In this document: positions 28,001 through 35,760 of the stretch, piece after piece
Layout of the letters: each line of letters begins with the position of its first letter
Position numbering within the stretch: position 1 is the first letter of the stretch
Assembly (NCBI RefSeq): GCF_900103815.1
Contig: NZ_FNHZ01000004.1
Location: forward strand, 196,705 to 260,704
Reading direction: 5' to 3'
Length of the DNA stretch: 64,000 nt
DNA from: Lachnospira pectinoschiza
Lineage (GTDB): Bacteria; Bacillota; Clostridia; Lachnospirales; Lachnospiraceae
Notes under the pieces: generated by a model
The model's input: only the letters and a program-made list of their open reading frames with translations
Databases searched by the model: none
Told to the model about the DNA's origin: nothing
Program-made: the position numbers and the translations under genes

Positions 28001-28087
28001 GGCTGTCATACCAGTTGGCATTAGTGCTACTGTCATAAGAACTGCCATTGCTGCGGAGACAATTCTTCTAATCTTTAGTTTTTTCAT
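25007..28087 (-). CDS. Secreted pectate lyase (PL9), paralogue, with C-terminal anchor
   Basis: The product is 1026 aa and is a shorter paralogue of the protein encoded at 19881-24434. It has a signal peptide (ending RVNAE), the shared module (from WNFITYGNG, about 44-320), an Ig/Big-like domain, the PL9 beta-helix (about 430-815; ADGFGAKLTCGEGN, CNADDGFDFFAK), an X2-like module (about 885-960), the linker GEVAADEENVVAS and the anchor DSAMPVVFVALL...KKK. It lacks the duplicated N-terminal modules and the fibronectin domain. Note FDFF here against WDLF in the paralogue, which might alter substrate fit. The ATG at 28085-28087 follows GGGAGG; an ATG five codons upstream overlaps that site. It has its own promoter and terminator. 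It should cut pectate at the cell surface. Confidence 0.9.
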   Translation of the reverse strand: MKKLKIRRIVSAAMAVLMTVALMPTGMTATRVNAETPSAVSSNQGEWNFITYGNGVKTDDPKKNYTGYEGNLNDGDWVRLTAGGLTDGVMVGSDKHNWGKLVPASFDGLSFYYTSVPTDKNFELRAKVKVDQWYLTNGQEGFGLMASDKCGGSGWNNSYMALASQTIYRPGKDGEPTKDESYNPIKQRLGIEVREKSGLTKDNIEAVEDGDRELISKVFSSTEYPLEQRYPNESNLIGNFTNEAGKLDNNVNITEMYLTIGKNNTGYYVSYEPLDGTGYTTTKQYYEPDILSQLDSDNVYVGFFVSRFAQVTYSDVTLDIHDPAQDPEAIPHPIEELPVNASISSEATTNSSDYNFTFDSNADGVANVYENGELISTVDVKANETTKVSTKLNVGENIFNVKFKPTDGFKPSKYSVLNNYEERTYTKKVTYQAYTGSVIYVSPEGSGNGTKENPANLQTAIRFAQPGQKIVCKEGTYTYSSTLTIPRGTDGTKDAMIYLIADPEAKTRPVFSGERAKGHAMEVAGNYWFIQGIDVANSADTKDGIHVGGSFNIIDDVEVYNNGNTGLQISRLSANDDRDMWPQHNLILNTTSHDNADSGYEDADGFGAKLTCGEGNVFDGCISYCNADDGFDFFAKVQTGSIGSVTIQNCVSYGNGYLSNGKRAGNGNGFKMGGDSVAAGHVLKNSFVFDNKSKGIDCNSCPDIKIFDSTTFNNAVNNVALYTNYANETDFSADGILSYKTAACGSMDKGENFKFKGAQSKDPSAVFKSTDYFWKTAQGDAIDSSKVVTDDWFKSVDTGYNYKTHTYETLPVTRDADGRINMHGLLELTDKAPLNVGARFNADVLTPNPVISIDGDETTGFAPENAEIAERIAYETLDGENETVLKGNSFTARSAASLDKFVAVYVDDTLVDSADYTLEEGSTIVTLSAEFIEGLEDGAHLEKIVSTDGDAYIDFIVTSKAGEVAADEENVVASETAANETVSKKDEAKTKVDTLDSAMPVVFVALLLMSAAVVVYTKKKSIVSEK

Positions 28088-28178
28088 ATTGTGTCCTCCC
28101 AATAAATATATGAATAATAAACTATACGTTTACCAGCAATATTTACATCCCAAAACACACCTTTTGCTGACTTTTGCA

Positions 28179-28207
28179 ATTATATACAATATTTACTCTA
28201 ATGTCAA
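28179..28207 (-). promoter_or_regulatory. Promoter of the shorter PL9 gene (TTGACA-N17-TATAAT)
   Basis: On the minus strand TTGACA is at 28202-28207 and TATAAT at 28179-28184, spacer 17: full consensus, predicting strong expression unless repressed. Confidence 0.85.
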
Positions 28208-28312
28208 TGCAAGTCTTTGTTGGAAACTGACATATCTTACAGGATATTTGTCCTATTTTTGTTATTTTTACATAATTTTTGCCTTTTGAGGCAATACATT
28301 TTCATAAATAAG

Positions 28313-28342
28313 AAAATGGCCTCCTAAAGAGGAAGCCATTTA
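28313..28342 (-). terminator. Probable spoVG terminator
   Basis: Imperfect stem AAATGGC...GCCATTT with CCTC/GAGG inside; the minus strand continues TTTTCTTATTT. Confidence 0.6.
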
Positions 28343-28449
28343 CAATTTCGTGTCTTACAGCGCAAGCAGCTGTCATCCACTATTAAGTTTTACATTATAC
28401 GTAATGTGTGCCAATTGCGGTTTTAGCTACATTAGAATAATTACTAAAA

Positions 28450-28722
28450 TTACTCTTCAGCTGGTGTGTCGTCTGCTTTTTCGTAAGCTTCGAGCACTAA
28501 TTTCTGAAGGTTGTCCCTTGTGGCTGTATTGATAGGATGAGCGATATCTCTATACTCGCCATCAGTAGATTTTCTACTTGGCATAGCGATAAATAAACCC
28601 TTTTCGCCTTCAATAACCTTAATATCATGCACAACAAACTCGTCGTCGATTGTTACAGATACTACAGCCTTCATCTTGCCTTCCTTAGTAATCTTACGTA
28701 CTCTTACGTCTGTAATATTCAT
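28450..28722 (-). CDS. spoVG: Septation/regulatory RNA-binding protein SpoVG
   Basis: The 90-aa product starts [10 protein letters not shown] and contains [21 protein letters not shown], with FIAMPSRK and the conserved segment [14 protein letters not shown]. SpoVG is a small nucleic-acid-binding protein that affects cell division, sporulation and virulence-gene expression in Firmicutes. I chose the ATG at 28720-28722, seven bases after AAGGGG; an upstream in-frame start would add 22 residues absent from the family. It has its own promoter. No sporulation genes specific to the endospore pathway lie in this window, so its presence does not show that the organism sporulates. Confidence 0.95.
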   Translation of the reverse strand: MNITDVRVRKITKEGKMKAVVSVTIDDEFVVHDIKVIEGEKGLFIAMPSRKSTDGEYRDIAHPINTATRDNLQKLVLEAYEKADDTPAEE

Positions 28723-28760
28723 AAGCACCCCTTCTGCCGCAACTTTTTTGCCGGCCAAAC

Positions 28761-28788
28761 ATATTAATATCCCTTCGTTACTAGTCAA
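28761..28788 (-). promoter_or_regulatory. spoVG promoter (TTGACT-N16-TAATAT)
   Basis: On the minus strand TTGACT (28783-28788), 16-bp spacer, TAATAT (28761-28766), about 40 bases before the start codon. Confidence 0.6.
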
Positions 28789-28971
28789 GGAACTTTTTAT
28801 ATATCGTCTACCAGTCTATCCTTCTTACGGTTAATCCCTCCCAAAATTAACTATAAGTTAACTTGCTTTGATAAGACTGCAAACCGCACGATTAAAGTTT
28901 CCTGATATATTTACTAATTCGCGGGGTGCCTCATACGTTGTCTATTCTGTCCACGAACTTTAGTAACCAAA

Positions 28972-30087
28972 TTAGTAATATAATGGGCTATCCTCTATGA
29001 CGATCTGAGGACCTGCCTCGCCAACGTATCTTGCGTTAGCCTTAATAGTACTGTTACTTTCTACGATGCAGTTCTCGATGTATGCATTATCACCGATATA
29101 GGCATTATTTAGAATGATAGAGTTCTTAATTACAGCGTTATTTCCCACATAAATTTTCTTAAATAACACTGAATTCTCTACAGTACCATTTACTATGGAA
29201 CCACTTGATACTAAACTGTTCTTTACATTTGCTCCAAAATTATACTTTGCTGGAGGTAAATCTTCTACCTTAGAGTAAACATCTGGATACTGCTTAAAGA
29301 AGTAATCCCTAACATCCTTATTTAAGAAATCCATATTAGTCTTGTAATATGCATCTACAGTGGAAATGTTACTCCAATATGTATCGAGTTTATATCCATA
29401 AATCTTCTTAATATTCTTATATCTAACGAGGATATCTCTAACAAATTCATGTCTATCCTCTTCAGCCGCCTTTTCAAGTAATTCAATTAAAAGACGTCTT
29501 CTTATTACATAGATACCTGTTGATACTGTTGAAAGATTAGTCTCTAAAGGCTTCTCTTCAATCTCAGTAATTCTACCTTCATCAGTCATGGCAACAACGC
29601 CGTAACGGTTAATATCACTTCTGTCAGTTAACTTCTTAACTACCATTGTAATATCTGCCTTCTTCTCGATGTGATATTCAAGTATCTTATTATAATCCAT
29701 TTTATATACGCCATCACCTGATGCAATTACTACATAAGGCTCATGGCTTGACTTTAGAAAATGTATATTCTGATATATAGAATCTGCTGTTCCTCTATAC
29801 CAGTTACTACTTTCAGCAGTTATTGTAGGTGTAAATACAAATAAACCGCCCTGTTTTCTACCGAAATCCCACCACTTAGATGAACTCAAATGTGAGTTTA
29901 GTGATCTTGCATTGTACTGTGTTATAACAGCAACCTTTTGAATGCGGGAATTTGACATATTACTAAGAGCAAAATCAATACCTCTGTAACTACCGGCAAT
30001 AGGCATTGCAGCAATAGCTCTCTTATTAGTCAATTCTCTCATCATTCTGTTGTTTCCGCCGGCTAAAATAATTCCTATCGCCTTCAT
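28972..30087 (-). CDS. glgD: GlgD, regulatory subunit of ADP-glucose pyrophosphorylase
   Basis: This 371-aa protein is the second subunit of the Firmicute ADP-glucose pyrophosphorylase, which makes ADP-glucose for glycogen. It has the nucleotidyltransferase fold and a C-terminal left-handed beta-helix (repeats such as NAVIKNSIILNNAYIGDNAYIENC). The catalytic N-terminal motif is degenerate: LAGGNNRMMREL where GlgC has [12 protein letters not shown], so it is expected to be non-catalytic and to activate GlgC. The start ATG overlaps the glgC stop by one base (TAATG at 30085-30089), indicating translational coupling. Length and order match other Clostridia. Confidence 0.95.
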   Translation of the reverse strand: MKAIGIILAGGNNRMMRELTNKRAIAAMPIAGSYRGIDFALSNMSNSRIQKVAVITQYNARSLNSHLSSSKWWDFGRKQGGLFVFTPTITAESSNWYRGTADSIYQNIHFLKSSHEPYVVIASGDGVYKMDYNKILEYHIEKKADITMVVKKLTDRSDINRYGVVAMTDEGRITEIEEKPLETNLSTVSTGIYVIRRRLLIELLEKAAEEDRHEFVRDILVRYKNIKKIYGYKLDTYWSNISTVDAYYKTNMDFLNKDVRDYFFKQYPDVYSKVEDLPPAKYNFGANVKNSLVSSGSIVNGTVENSVLFKKIYVGNNAVIKNSIILNNAYIGDNAYIENCIVESNSTIKANARYVGEAGPQIVIEDSPLYY

Positions 30088-31358
30088 TACTCTTCACCTG
30101 CCTTAATTAAAAATCCACCACTTGCTAACTGATTATCAGTATAATCAGAAGCAGTTGTCACTCCTGAAATTGCACTGTTCTTGCCAACCTTAATGTTGTC
30201 AGGAATAACTGTACATTCTCCAATTGTTACCAGGCCAGAGTTATAAATCTTTGGAAGCTTGATATTCTCAGCTTCTTCCCCAACTCCAAGTTCAACATTG
30301 TCTCCGATTGTAACATCTTCAGCAATAATTGACTTATTAATGATTGTATTCTTACCAATCTTAGTATTATTCATAATAATTGAATCATGAATTTCTGCTC
30401 CCTCTTCAATTACTACGCCACTACCAATGACTGAGTTAAATACCTTACCATAGACTTCTGTACCATCTCCAATGATACTCTTCTCAATATAGGCATCTGA
30501 TGCGATATACTGAGGAGGAATTGCATCATTACTTGTGTAGATCTTCCAGAATTCCTCATAAAGGTTAAAGATAGGAATAATATCGATAAGCTCCATATTA
30601 GCTTCCCAATAAGAACTAAGAGTTCCTACATCCTTCCAATAACCGTTATATTCATAAGCAAAGATTCTCTTATTACTATTAAAGCAATATGGAATAATGT
30701 GCTTTCCAAAATCGCACTCTTGCTGATCTTTCAACTTAATAAGTGCATCCTTTAAAATCTTCCAGCTGAAAATGTAAATACCCATGGATGCTAAATTGCT
30801 TTTAGGGTTAGCTGGCTTCTCCTCAAATTCTGTTATCTTGTTATCACCATCTGTTACAACGATACCGAATCTAGAAGCTTCCTCAATAGGAACCGGCATA
30901 GCTGCAATAGTAACATCTGCATTATTAGCCTTGTGATAATCAAGCATAATCTTATAATCCATCTTATAGATGTGGTCACCTGAAAGTATTAATACATACT
31001 CAGGATTAAATTGTTCCATATAGTCAAGGTTCTGGTAAATGGCATTGGCTGTGCCTGTATACCATTCACTGTTAGTACTCTTTTCATATGGAGGAAGGAC
31101 TGTAACGCCTCCAACATTACGATCCAAATCCCATGGAATACCAATTCCAATATGGGTATTAAGTCTTAGTGGTTGATACTGTGTCAACACACCAACTGTA
31201 TCAATTCCTGAATTGATACAATTACTTAGTGGAAAATCAATAATACGATACTTTCCACCAAATGCCACAGCTGGCTTTGCGACCTTTGAAGTCAAAACAC
31301 CCAGACGACTTCCCTGGCCACCAGCGAGTAGCATAGCTATCATCTCTTTCTTAATCAT
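30087..31358 (-). CDS. glgC: Glucose-1-phosphate adenylyltransferase
   Basis: The catalytic subunit (423 aa) makes ADP-glucose from glucose-1-phosphate and ATP, the committed step of glycogen synthesis. Visible: the nucleotide-binding loop [32 protein letters not shown], the substrate loop [20 protein letters not shown] with the metal-binding Asp, EEKPANPKS, and a C-terminal beta-helix ([19 protein letters not shown]). GAGGTGAT precedes the ATG. glgC and glgD form an operon. No glycogen synthase, branching enzyme or phosphorylase is adjacent. Confidence 0.97.
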   Translation of the reverse strand: MIKKEMIAMLLAGGQGSRLGVLTSKVAKPAVAFGGKYRIIDFPLSNCINSGIDTVGVLTQYQPLRLNTHIGIGIPWDLDRNVGGVTVLPPYEKSTNSEWYTGTANAIYQNLDYMEQFNPEYVLILSGDHIYKMDYKIMLDYHKANNADVTIAAMPVPIEEASRFGIVVTDGDNKITEFEEKPANPKSNLASMGIYIFSWKILKDALIKLKDQQECDFGKHIIPYCFNSNKRIFAYEYNGYWKDVGTLSSYWEANMELIDIIPIFNLYEEFWKIYTSNDAIPPQYIASDAYIEKSIIGDGTEVYGKVFNSVIGSGVVIEEGAEIHDSIIMNNTKIGKNTIINKSIIAEDVTIGDNVELGVGEEAENIKLPKIYNSGLVTIGECTVIPDNIKVGKNSAISGVTTASDYTDNQLASGGFLIKAGEE

Positions 31359-31404
31359 GCTATCACCTCTGATGTAAATAATTTCTACGGTTCTAGATAC
31401 TAAA

Positions 31405-31433
31405 AGTATAGCACAATATAATATTTAAGTAAA
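31405..31433 (-). promoter_or_regulatory. glgC promoter (TTTACT-N17-TATACT)
   Basis: On the minus strand TTTACT (31428-31433), 17-bp spacer, TATACT (31405-31410), about 45 bases before the start. Confidence 0.55.
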
Positions 31434-31629
31434 AACTTTTTTCCTATTTTTTCTAGATATTTTGATATTTTTCGTAATATTACCATATTTTGTTATGAAA
31501 AAATTGAAATTTCCCATAAATAGTTATAATATATAATGAACTTGCTATTTTTGCAGGTCAAAAATTAGTTTCTTATTAGATAAGCAATCTATTACAAAAT
31601 AAATTTATGAGAAAGAAGGCACATTTAAT

Positions 31630-33024
31630 ATGTACAAAATCGATTTTAAGAAGCCTATTTCAGTACATTTTATTGGAATTGGCGGAATCAGCATGAGCGG
31701 CCTTGCTCAGATTCTTGTTAAAGAAAATTTTAAAGTTTCCGGTTCAGACCAGGCTGCCTCTAAACTTACTAAGGAATTAGAGGATATGGGATGCAAGGTT
31801 TCATACCCACAGTCAGCAGCTAATATCACAGATGATATTGACCTTGTTGTCTATACTGCTGCTATACATCCAGACAATCCTGAGTTTGTAGCTGTTAAAG
31901 AAAAAAATATACCTATGCTTACACGTGCAGAACTTTTAGGTCAGATTATGAGCAATTATCGTTCTGCAATTAATGTAGCAGGAACTCACGGAAAGACTAC
32001 AACAACATCTATGCTTACAGAAATCTTTATGGCAGCTAATGCTGACCCAACAATTTCTGTTGGCGGTATTCTTAATAGTATTAATGGAAATGTAAGAGTT
32101 GGTAAGTCAGACCTTTTCGTAACAGAAGCTTGCGAATACACTAACAGCTTCTTATCTTTTAATCCAACAACTAACATCATCTTAAATGTTAAGGCTGACC
32201 ACCTTGACTTCTTTAAGGATTTAGATGATATCAGACACTCTTTCAAGCTCTTTGTTGAAAAGTTACCTGATAATGTTGGTACATTAATTATTAGCTCAGA
32301 TATTGAAGACTACGAATATTTCTTTAAGGATAAGCATTGCCACGTAATTACATTTGGCGAGGATCCAAAGAAATCTAACTACAGCGCTACTAATATTAGT
32401 TATGATGCTTATGGCTGCTGCAGCTACACACTTATTAAAGAGGGCGCAGAAGTTACAACTATAGCTTTAAGCGTACCTGGACTTCACAACGTCTATAATT
32501 CACTAGCTGCAATTGCTGCTGCTGAAAATGAAGGCATTGACCTCGACTCTATCAAGGCTGGTTTAAAGAACTTCACAGGAACAGATAGACGTTTCCAGAA
32601 GAAGGGTGAATTTAACGGCGTAACAGTAATCGATGACTATGCTCATCACCCAGATGAAATCAAGGCAACTCTTGATTCTTGTAAGCATTATCCACATAAG
32701 ACTGTATGGTGCGTTTTCCAGCCTCATACTTATACAAGAACTAAATCTTTAATGGATGAGTTTGCAACAGCTCTTTCTCTTGCTGATAAGGTAGTTTTAG
32801 CTAAGATTTATCCTGCTAGAGAGACAGATAATCTAGGAATTAGCTCCGCTGACTTAGCCGATAAGATTAAAGCTTTAGGCAAGGAATGTTACTATATAGA
32901 TACATTTGAAGAAATCGAAAAATTTTTAGAAAAAAATTGTGTCAACGGTGACTTGTTGATAACTATGGGTGCTGGTGACATCGTAAAAGTTGGGGAAAAG
33001 TTAGTAAATAACGGAAAAAATTAA
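31630..33024 (+). CDS. murC: UDP-N-acetylmuramate-L-alanine ligase
   Basis: MurC (464 aa) adds L-Ala to UDP-MurNAc in the cytoplasmic phase of peptidoglycan synthesis. Marks: GIGGISMSGLAQIL (UDP-binding N-terminus), the ATP loop AGTHGKTTTTSML (about residue 119), the central stretch EACEYTNSFLSF, HNVYNSLAAIAA, and DDYAHHPDEI in the C-terminal domain. The ATG at 31630 follows GAAAGAAGG at a slightly long spacing. It stands alone, divergent from glgC, and ends in a terminator whose stem also contains DnaA-box-like sequence. Confidence 0.96.
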   Translation: MYKIDFKKPISVHFIGIGGISMSGLAQILVKENFKVSGSDQAASKLTKELEDMGCKVSYPQSAANITDDIDLVVYTAAIHPDNPEFVAVKEKNIPMLTRAELLGQIMSNYRSAINVAGTHGKTTTTSMLTEIFMAANADPTISVGGILNSINGNVRVGKSDLFVTEACEYTNSFLSFNPTTNIILNVKADHLDFFKDLDDIRHSFKLFVEKLPDNVGTLIISSDIEDYEYFFKDKHCHVITFGEDPKKSNYSATNISYDAYGCCSYTLIKEGAEVTTIALSVPGLHNVYNSLAAIAAAENEGIDLDSIKAGLKNFTGTDRRFQKKGEFNGVTVIDDYAHHPDEIKATLDSCKHYPHKTVWCVFQPHTYTRTKSLMDEFATALSLADKVVLAKIYPARETDNLGISSADLADKIKALGKECYYIDTFEEIEKFLEKNCVNGDLLITMGAGDIVKVGEKLVNNGKN

Positions 33025-33048
33025 CAGAAACATTTGTTTTCAACAAAG

Positions 33049-33195
33049 TTATCCACATTATCCACAGAGCTTATGGGATTTTCCACATAAGTTTCTGTGG
33101 ATTTTTATGTTAATAAGTCCATTTAGGAAAGCTAGATATTTAGTGATTTAATGACATAGTTCAAATAATTATCCACATTATCCACAATATCCACA
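33049..33195 (+). promoter_or_regulatory. DnaA-box arrays upstream of the DnaD/DnaI genes
   Basis: Exact TTATCCACA boxes occur at 33049-33057, 33058-33066, 33169-33177 and 33178-33186, with one-mismatch copies at 33079-33087 (TTTTCCACA) and 33187-33195 (ATATCCACA). All point the same way; boxes are stacked head to tail with a 9-bp period in two groups about 100 bp apart. There is no dnaA or dnaN here, so this is unlikely to be oriC. A DnaA-controlled promoter or a titration site fits better. Confidence 0.8.
33061..33106 (+). terminator. murC terminator
   Basis: TCCACAGAGCTTATG (33061-33075) pairs with CATAAGTTTCTGTGGA (33086-33101) with a short bulge, then five Ts (33102-33106). Part of the stem overlaps the first group of DnaA boxes. 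Confidence 0.7.
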
Positions 33196-33196
33196 A

Positions 33197-33227
33197 TGCA
33201 AATGTGCAGAACCTGTCTACATTTGCA
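33197..33227. promoter_or_regulatory. 9-bp inverted repeat over the -35 of the DnaD gene
   Basis: TGCAAATGT (33197-33205), 13 bases, ACATTTGCA (33219-33227). The right arm covers the -35 position of the promoter below, directly after the last DnaA box. Confidence 0.55.
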
Positions 33228-33250
33228 AGAAGTTAAAGGTGTGATATAAT
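33222..33250 (+). promoter_or_regulatory. Promoter of the DnaD-domain gene (TTTGCA-N17-TATAAT)
   Basis: The -35 TTTGCA is at 33222-33227 and the -10 TATAAT at 33245-33250; the start codon is 54 bases on. A leader hairpin CTGACTT/AAGTCAG (33251-33277) follows. Confidence 0.65.
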
Positions 33251-33303
33251 CTGACTTGCATAAGACTTTTAAGTCAGACTTACTATATGAAAGAGGGGCA
33301 ACA

Positions 33304-34566
33304 ATGCGTAATTTAGTACTTTCAACAGAAACTGCTAATGGTTATACAGCAGTTCCGGACATATTTATTGACCAGTTTATACCTAATACAAGTGGAGAAT
33401 TCGTAAAGATTTATCTTTATCTTTTACGTCTTCTTTCTAATAAGAATAGCAATTTAAGCATCTCCTCTCTTGCAGATACTTTTAATCAGACAGAATCAGA
33501 TGTAATCAGAGCCCTTAGATATTGGGATAAGTTAGGACTTTTAGAGCTTGAGTATAATTCTGACAATACAATTTGCGGAATCACTCTTAAGGACCTTAAC
33601 AACAACACTAATAACTTGGTTTCAAGAGTTTCTGATACATCCGCTAATGGATATAACTTGAATATCAACTTAAAGAACGAAGACGAAGTTATAAATAACT
33701 TAGCTTCTAATAATCAGGCCAACAATCAGTCAAGCAAGGCTGCTAAGTTTAATAACTCAGCTCTTGGCTCTAATGTAGTTAGTATTAACGCTAACACAGC
33801 AAGTCAGAGCACAACAGTTTCTTCTATGCCACAGGCTACAGTTGAAGCTAACAAGCCATCCTTAGTTGAACCATCATCAGCAAGAATGGATGAGTTAAAT
33901 AATGAAGAAGATTTCTCATTATTACTCTTTGGTATTCAGGCTTACTTAAGCAGACCTTTAACTCAAAAGGAATGCAACTTAATCGTTTACTTATACGATA
34001 ACCTTAGTTTTTCTTCATCTTTAATTGATTATCTTTTCGCTTACTGCGTAGAAGCTAATCATAAGGATGTTAGATATATAGAAGCTACTGCTCTTAACTG
34101 GCATGAGAAAGGCATCACAAGTGTTGCTGCTGCCAAGGAGGAAGTAACTAATCACAGTAACGCTACAATTAGCGTATTAAAGGCTTTTGGTATCTCTAAT
34201 AGAGAACTTGGTAGCTCAGAGAAGGACTACATCAACAGATGGAGCAAGGAATACCACTTTAGTCCTGAAATTATTGCTGAAGCTTGTAACCGTAGTTTAG
34301 CTAATACACATCAGGCAAGTTTTCAGTATGCCGACTCTATTATTAAGGGCTGGTATGAATCAGGAGTAAAGAACTTCGAGGACATCTCAAGAGCAGATGC
34401 GGACTTTAAGGCTAACAAGGCTGCTGGTTATACTAACACTACAACAGCAAGAGCTAATAACATGACTAATAAATCAGCTGCTAGAAATAAAACTAACAAG
34501 TTCAATAATTTCCAGCAAAGAGAGTATTCACAAGAATTCTACGATTCTTTATACGACAATATGTAA
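33304..34566 (+). CDS. DnaD/DnaB-type primosome protein
   Basis: The product is 420 aa. Residues ~15-95 form a winged-helix N-domain (VPDIFIDQFIPNTSGEFVKIY...DVIRALRYWDKLGLLEL) as in DnaD/DnaB of B. subtilis. A long Asn/Ser-rich low-complexity linker follows (about 110-200), then two helical DDBH2/DnaD-like repeats (about 215-285 and 300-365; YIEATALNWHEKGIT, YADSIIKGWYESGVKN). The end is basic and disordered. Such proteins remodel DNA and help load the helicase with the DnaI/DnaC loader, which is encoded next. I chose the ATG at 33304 after AGAGGGG; an in-frame upstream start is less likely. The DnaA boxes upstream suggest coupling to initiation. Confidence 0.88.
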   Translation: MRNLVLSTETANGYTAVPDIFIDQFIPNTSGEFVKIYLYLLRLLSNKNSNLSISSLADTFNQTESDVIRALRYWDKLGLLELEYNSDNTICGITLKDLNNNTNNLVSRVSDTSANGYNLNINLKNEDEVINNLASNNQANNQSSKAAKFNNSALGSNVVSINANTASQSTTVSSMPQATVEANKPSLVEPSSARMDELNNEEDFSLLLFGIQAYLSRPLTQKECNLIVYLYDNLSFSSSLIDYLFAYCVEANHKDVRYIEATALNWHEKGITSVAAAKEEVTNHSNATISVLKAFGISNRELGSSEKDYINRWSKEYHFSPEIIAEACNRSLANTHQASFQYADSIIKGWYESGVKNFEDISRADADFKANKAAGYTNTTTARANNMTNKSAARNKTNKFNNFQQREYSQEFYDSLYDNM

Positions 34567-34686
34567 TTAATGTTTCATTAATATTTTAAATTTGAGCTTA
34601 TTCATAGTGGTTATATATTAGCATTTTATGGTAATATATAACTGCTATGATAATTTTATTTTTAATAACAATAAAAGAGGGACTAT

Positions 34687-35670
34687 ATGGCTTTAACTAA
34701 TACTCAATATGCTTCTGTTATGCGACATTACGATGACATAAGAAGCCTAAACAACAGAATACTTGATAGTCGTTATGAGGAGATTAAGAACTTATCTCCT
34801 AAGCTAGAGGAAATTGATAATAAAGTTATAGAGATTTCTTTAGAGGCGGCAAAGAGTCGAATCAATTCTACTAATGATTATGACAAAAATTTTGATTCTA
34901 AATTAAAGGCCCTTGAAGAAGAAAAGAAGCAATTGCTTCTATCTCTTGGTAAACCAGCTAATTATCTCGATGATATTTATAGCTGTGAGAAGTGTCATGA
35001 CACAGGCTTTATAGGCCAGGAGAAGTGTTCATGCTTTAAGAAATTTGCTATTGATCTTGTATATAGAGATTCTAATCTTAAGAACATTATTAAAGATGAG
35101 AATTTCAATACATTTTCATATAAATGGTACGATGATACAAAGATTAATCCACGTTTTGGCACTACTGCTAGACAGAACATGGAGAAGGTTTTTGCAATCG
35201 TTACTAAATTTGTTAAGAATTTCGATAAGGAATTCACTAACCTTTTAATTACCGGTAATACCGGTGTGGGCAAAACCTTCCTTACAAACTGTATTGCTAA
35301 GGAATTGCTCGATAGTTCACACAGTGTTATATATCTTACTGCTATCGAATTTTTTGAAAGTTTTGAGAGCAAGGATTTTAACAAAAATAAAGACAACGTA
35401 GTCGATACACAATATTTTCTTGATGCCGATCTTCTTATTATAGATGATTTAGGTACAGAGAATAGCAATTCATATACTAATTCTAGATTGTTTTATATTA
35501 TTAATGAACGTAGTATAAGAAAGAAGCCTATGATAATTTCAGCCAATCTTGAAATTAATGAAATTGGAGAAAGATACTCTGAAAGAGTCTTCTCTAGACT
35601 GCTTAGTTCCTACAAACTTTTAGGTTTGTTCGGACAGGATATTCGAATTCTTAAAAGAAATAATCATTGA
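34687..35670 (+). CDS. Helicase loader ATPase (DnaC/DnaI family)
   Basis: The product is 327 aa. The N-terminal half is helical, with a four-Cys zinc-ribbon-like motif, CEKCHDTGFIGQEKCSC (about residues 100-116). The C-terminal AAA+ domain has Walker A GNTGVGKTF (about 193), Walker B LLIIDDLG and sensor segments ISANLEINEIGERY and RVFSRL. It should load the replicative helicase (dnaB at 60187-61524) onto DNA with the DnaD-type protein. AGAGGG precedes the ATG. A 120-bp AT-rich gap separates it from the DnaD gene, so it may be co-transcribed or have a weak promoter of its own. Confidence 0.9.
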   Translation: MALTNTQYASVMRHYDDIRSLNNRILDSRYEEIKNLSPKLEEIDNKVIEISLEAAKSRINSTNDYDKNFDSKLKALEEEKKQLLLSLGKPANYLDDIYSCEKCHDTGFIGQEKCSCFKKFAIDLVYRDSNLKNIIKDENFNTFSYKWYDDTKINPRFGTTARQNMEKVFAIVTKFVKNFDKEFTNLLITGNTGVGKTFLTNCIAKELLDSSHSVIYLTAIEFFESFESKDFNKNKDNVVDTQYFLDADLLIIDDLGTENSNSYTNSRLFYIINERSIRKKPMIISANLEINEIGERYSERVFSRLLSSYKLLGLFGQDIRILKRNNH

Positions 35671-35695
35671 CTTTATCTTGCTACTTGATTATATT
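35667..35695 (+). promoter_or_regulatory. prs promoter (TTGACT-N17-TATATT)
   Basis: TTGACT at 35667-35672 overlaps the stop of the helicase-loader gene; TATATT is at 35690-35695, spacer 17. Confidence 0.65.
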
Positions 35696-35760
35696 AGTAT
35701 AGGTTTTGCAAAACAAACCAGTCACTTTTTATTGTTATATTATTACGGAGGAGTTATATT

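Larger units (their letters stand above)
28088..28449. other. Intergenic region between spoVG and the PL9 genes
   Basis: It holds the leader (28088-28170) and promoter (28179-28207) of the PL9 gene, then the 3' region of spoVG with two hairpins: one at 28278-28295 (TTGCC/GGCAA) and a terminator-like stem at 28313-28342. No gene seen. Confidence 0.6.

Noticed and set aside
33049..33250. Origin of replication (oriC)
   Set aside because: DnaA boxes are present, but there is no dnaA, dnaN, rpmH or gidA-type gene nearby and no evident DNA-unwinding 13-mer set; a regulatory or titration role is simpler.
34995..35468. 157-codon minus-strand frame inside the helicase-loader gene
   Set aside because: It is fully antisense to a gene with intact AAA+ motifs and has no ribosome site or recognisable domain.
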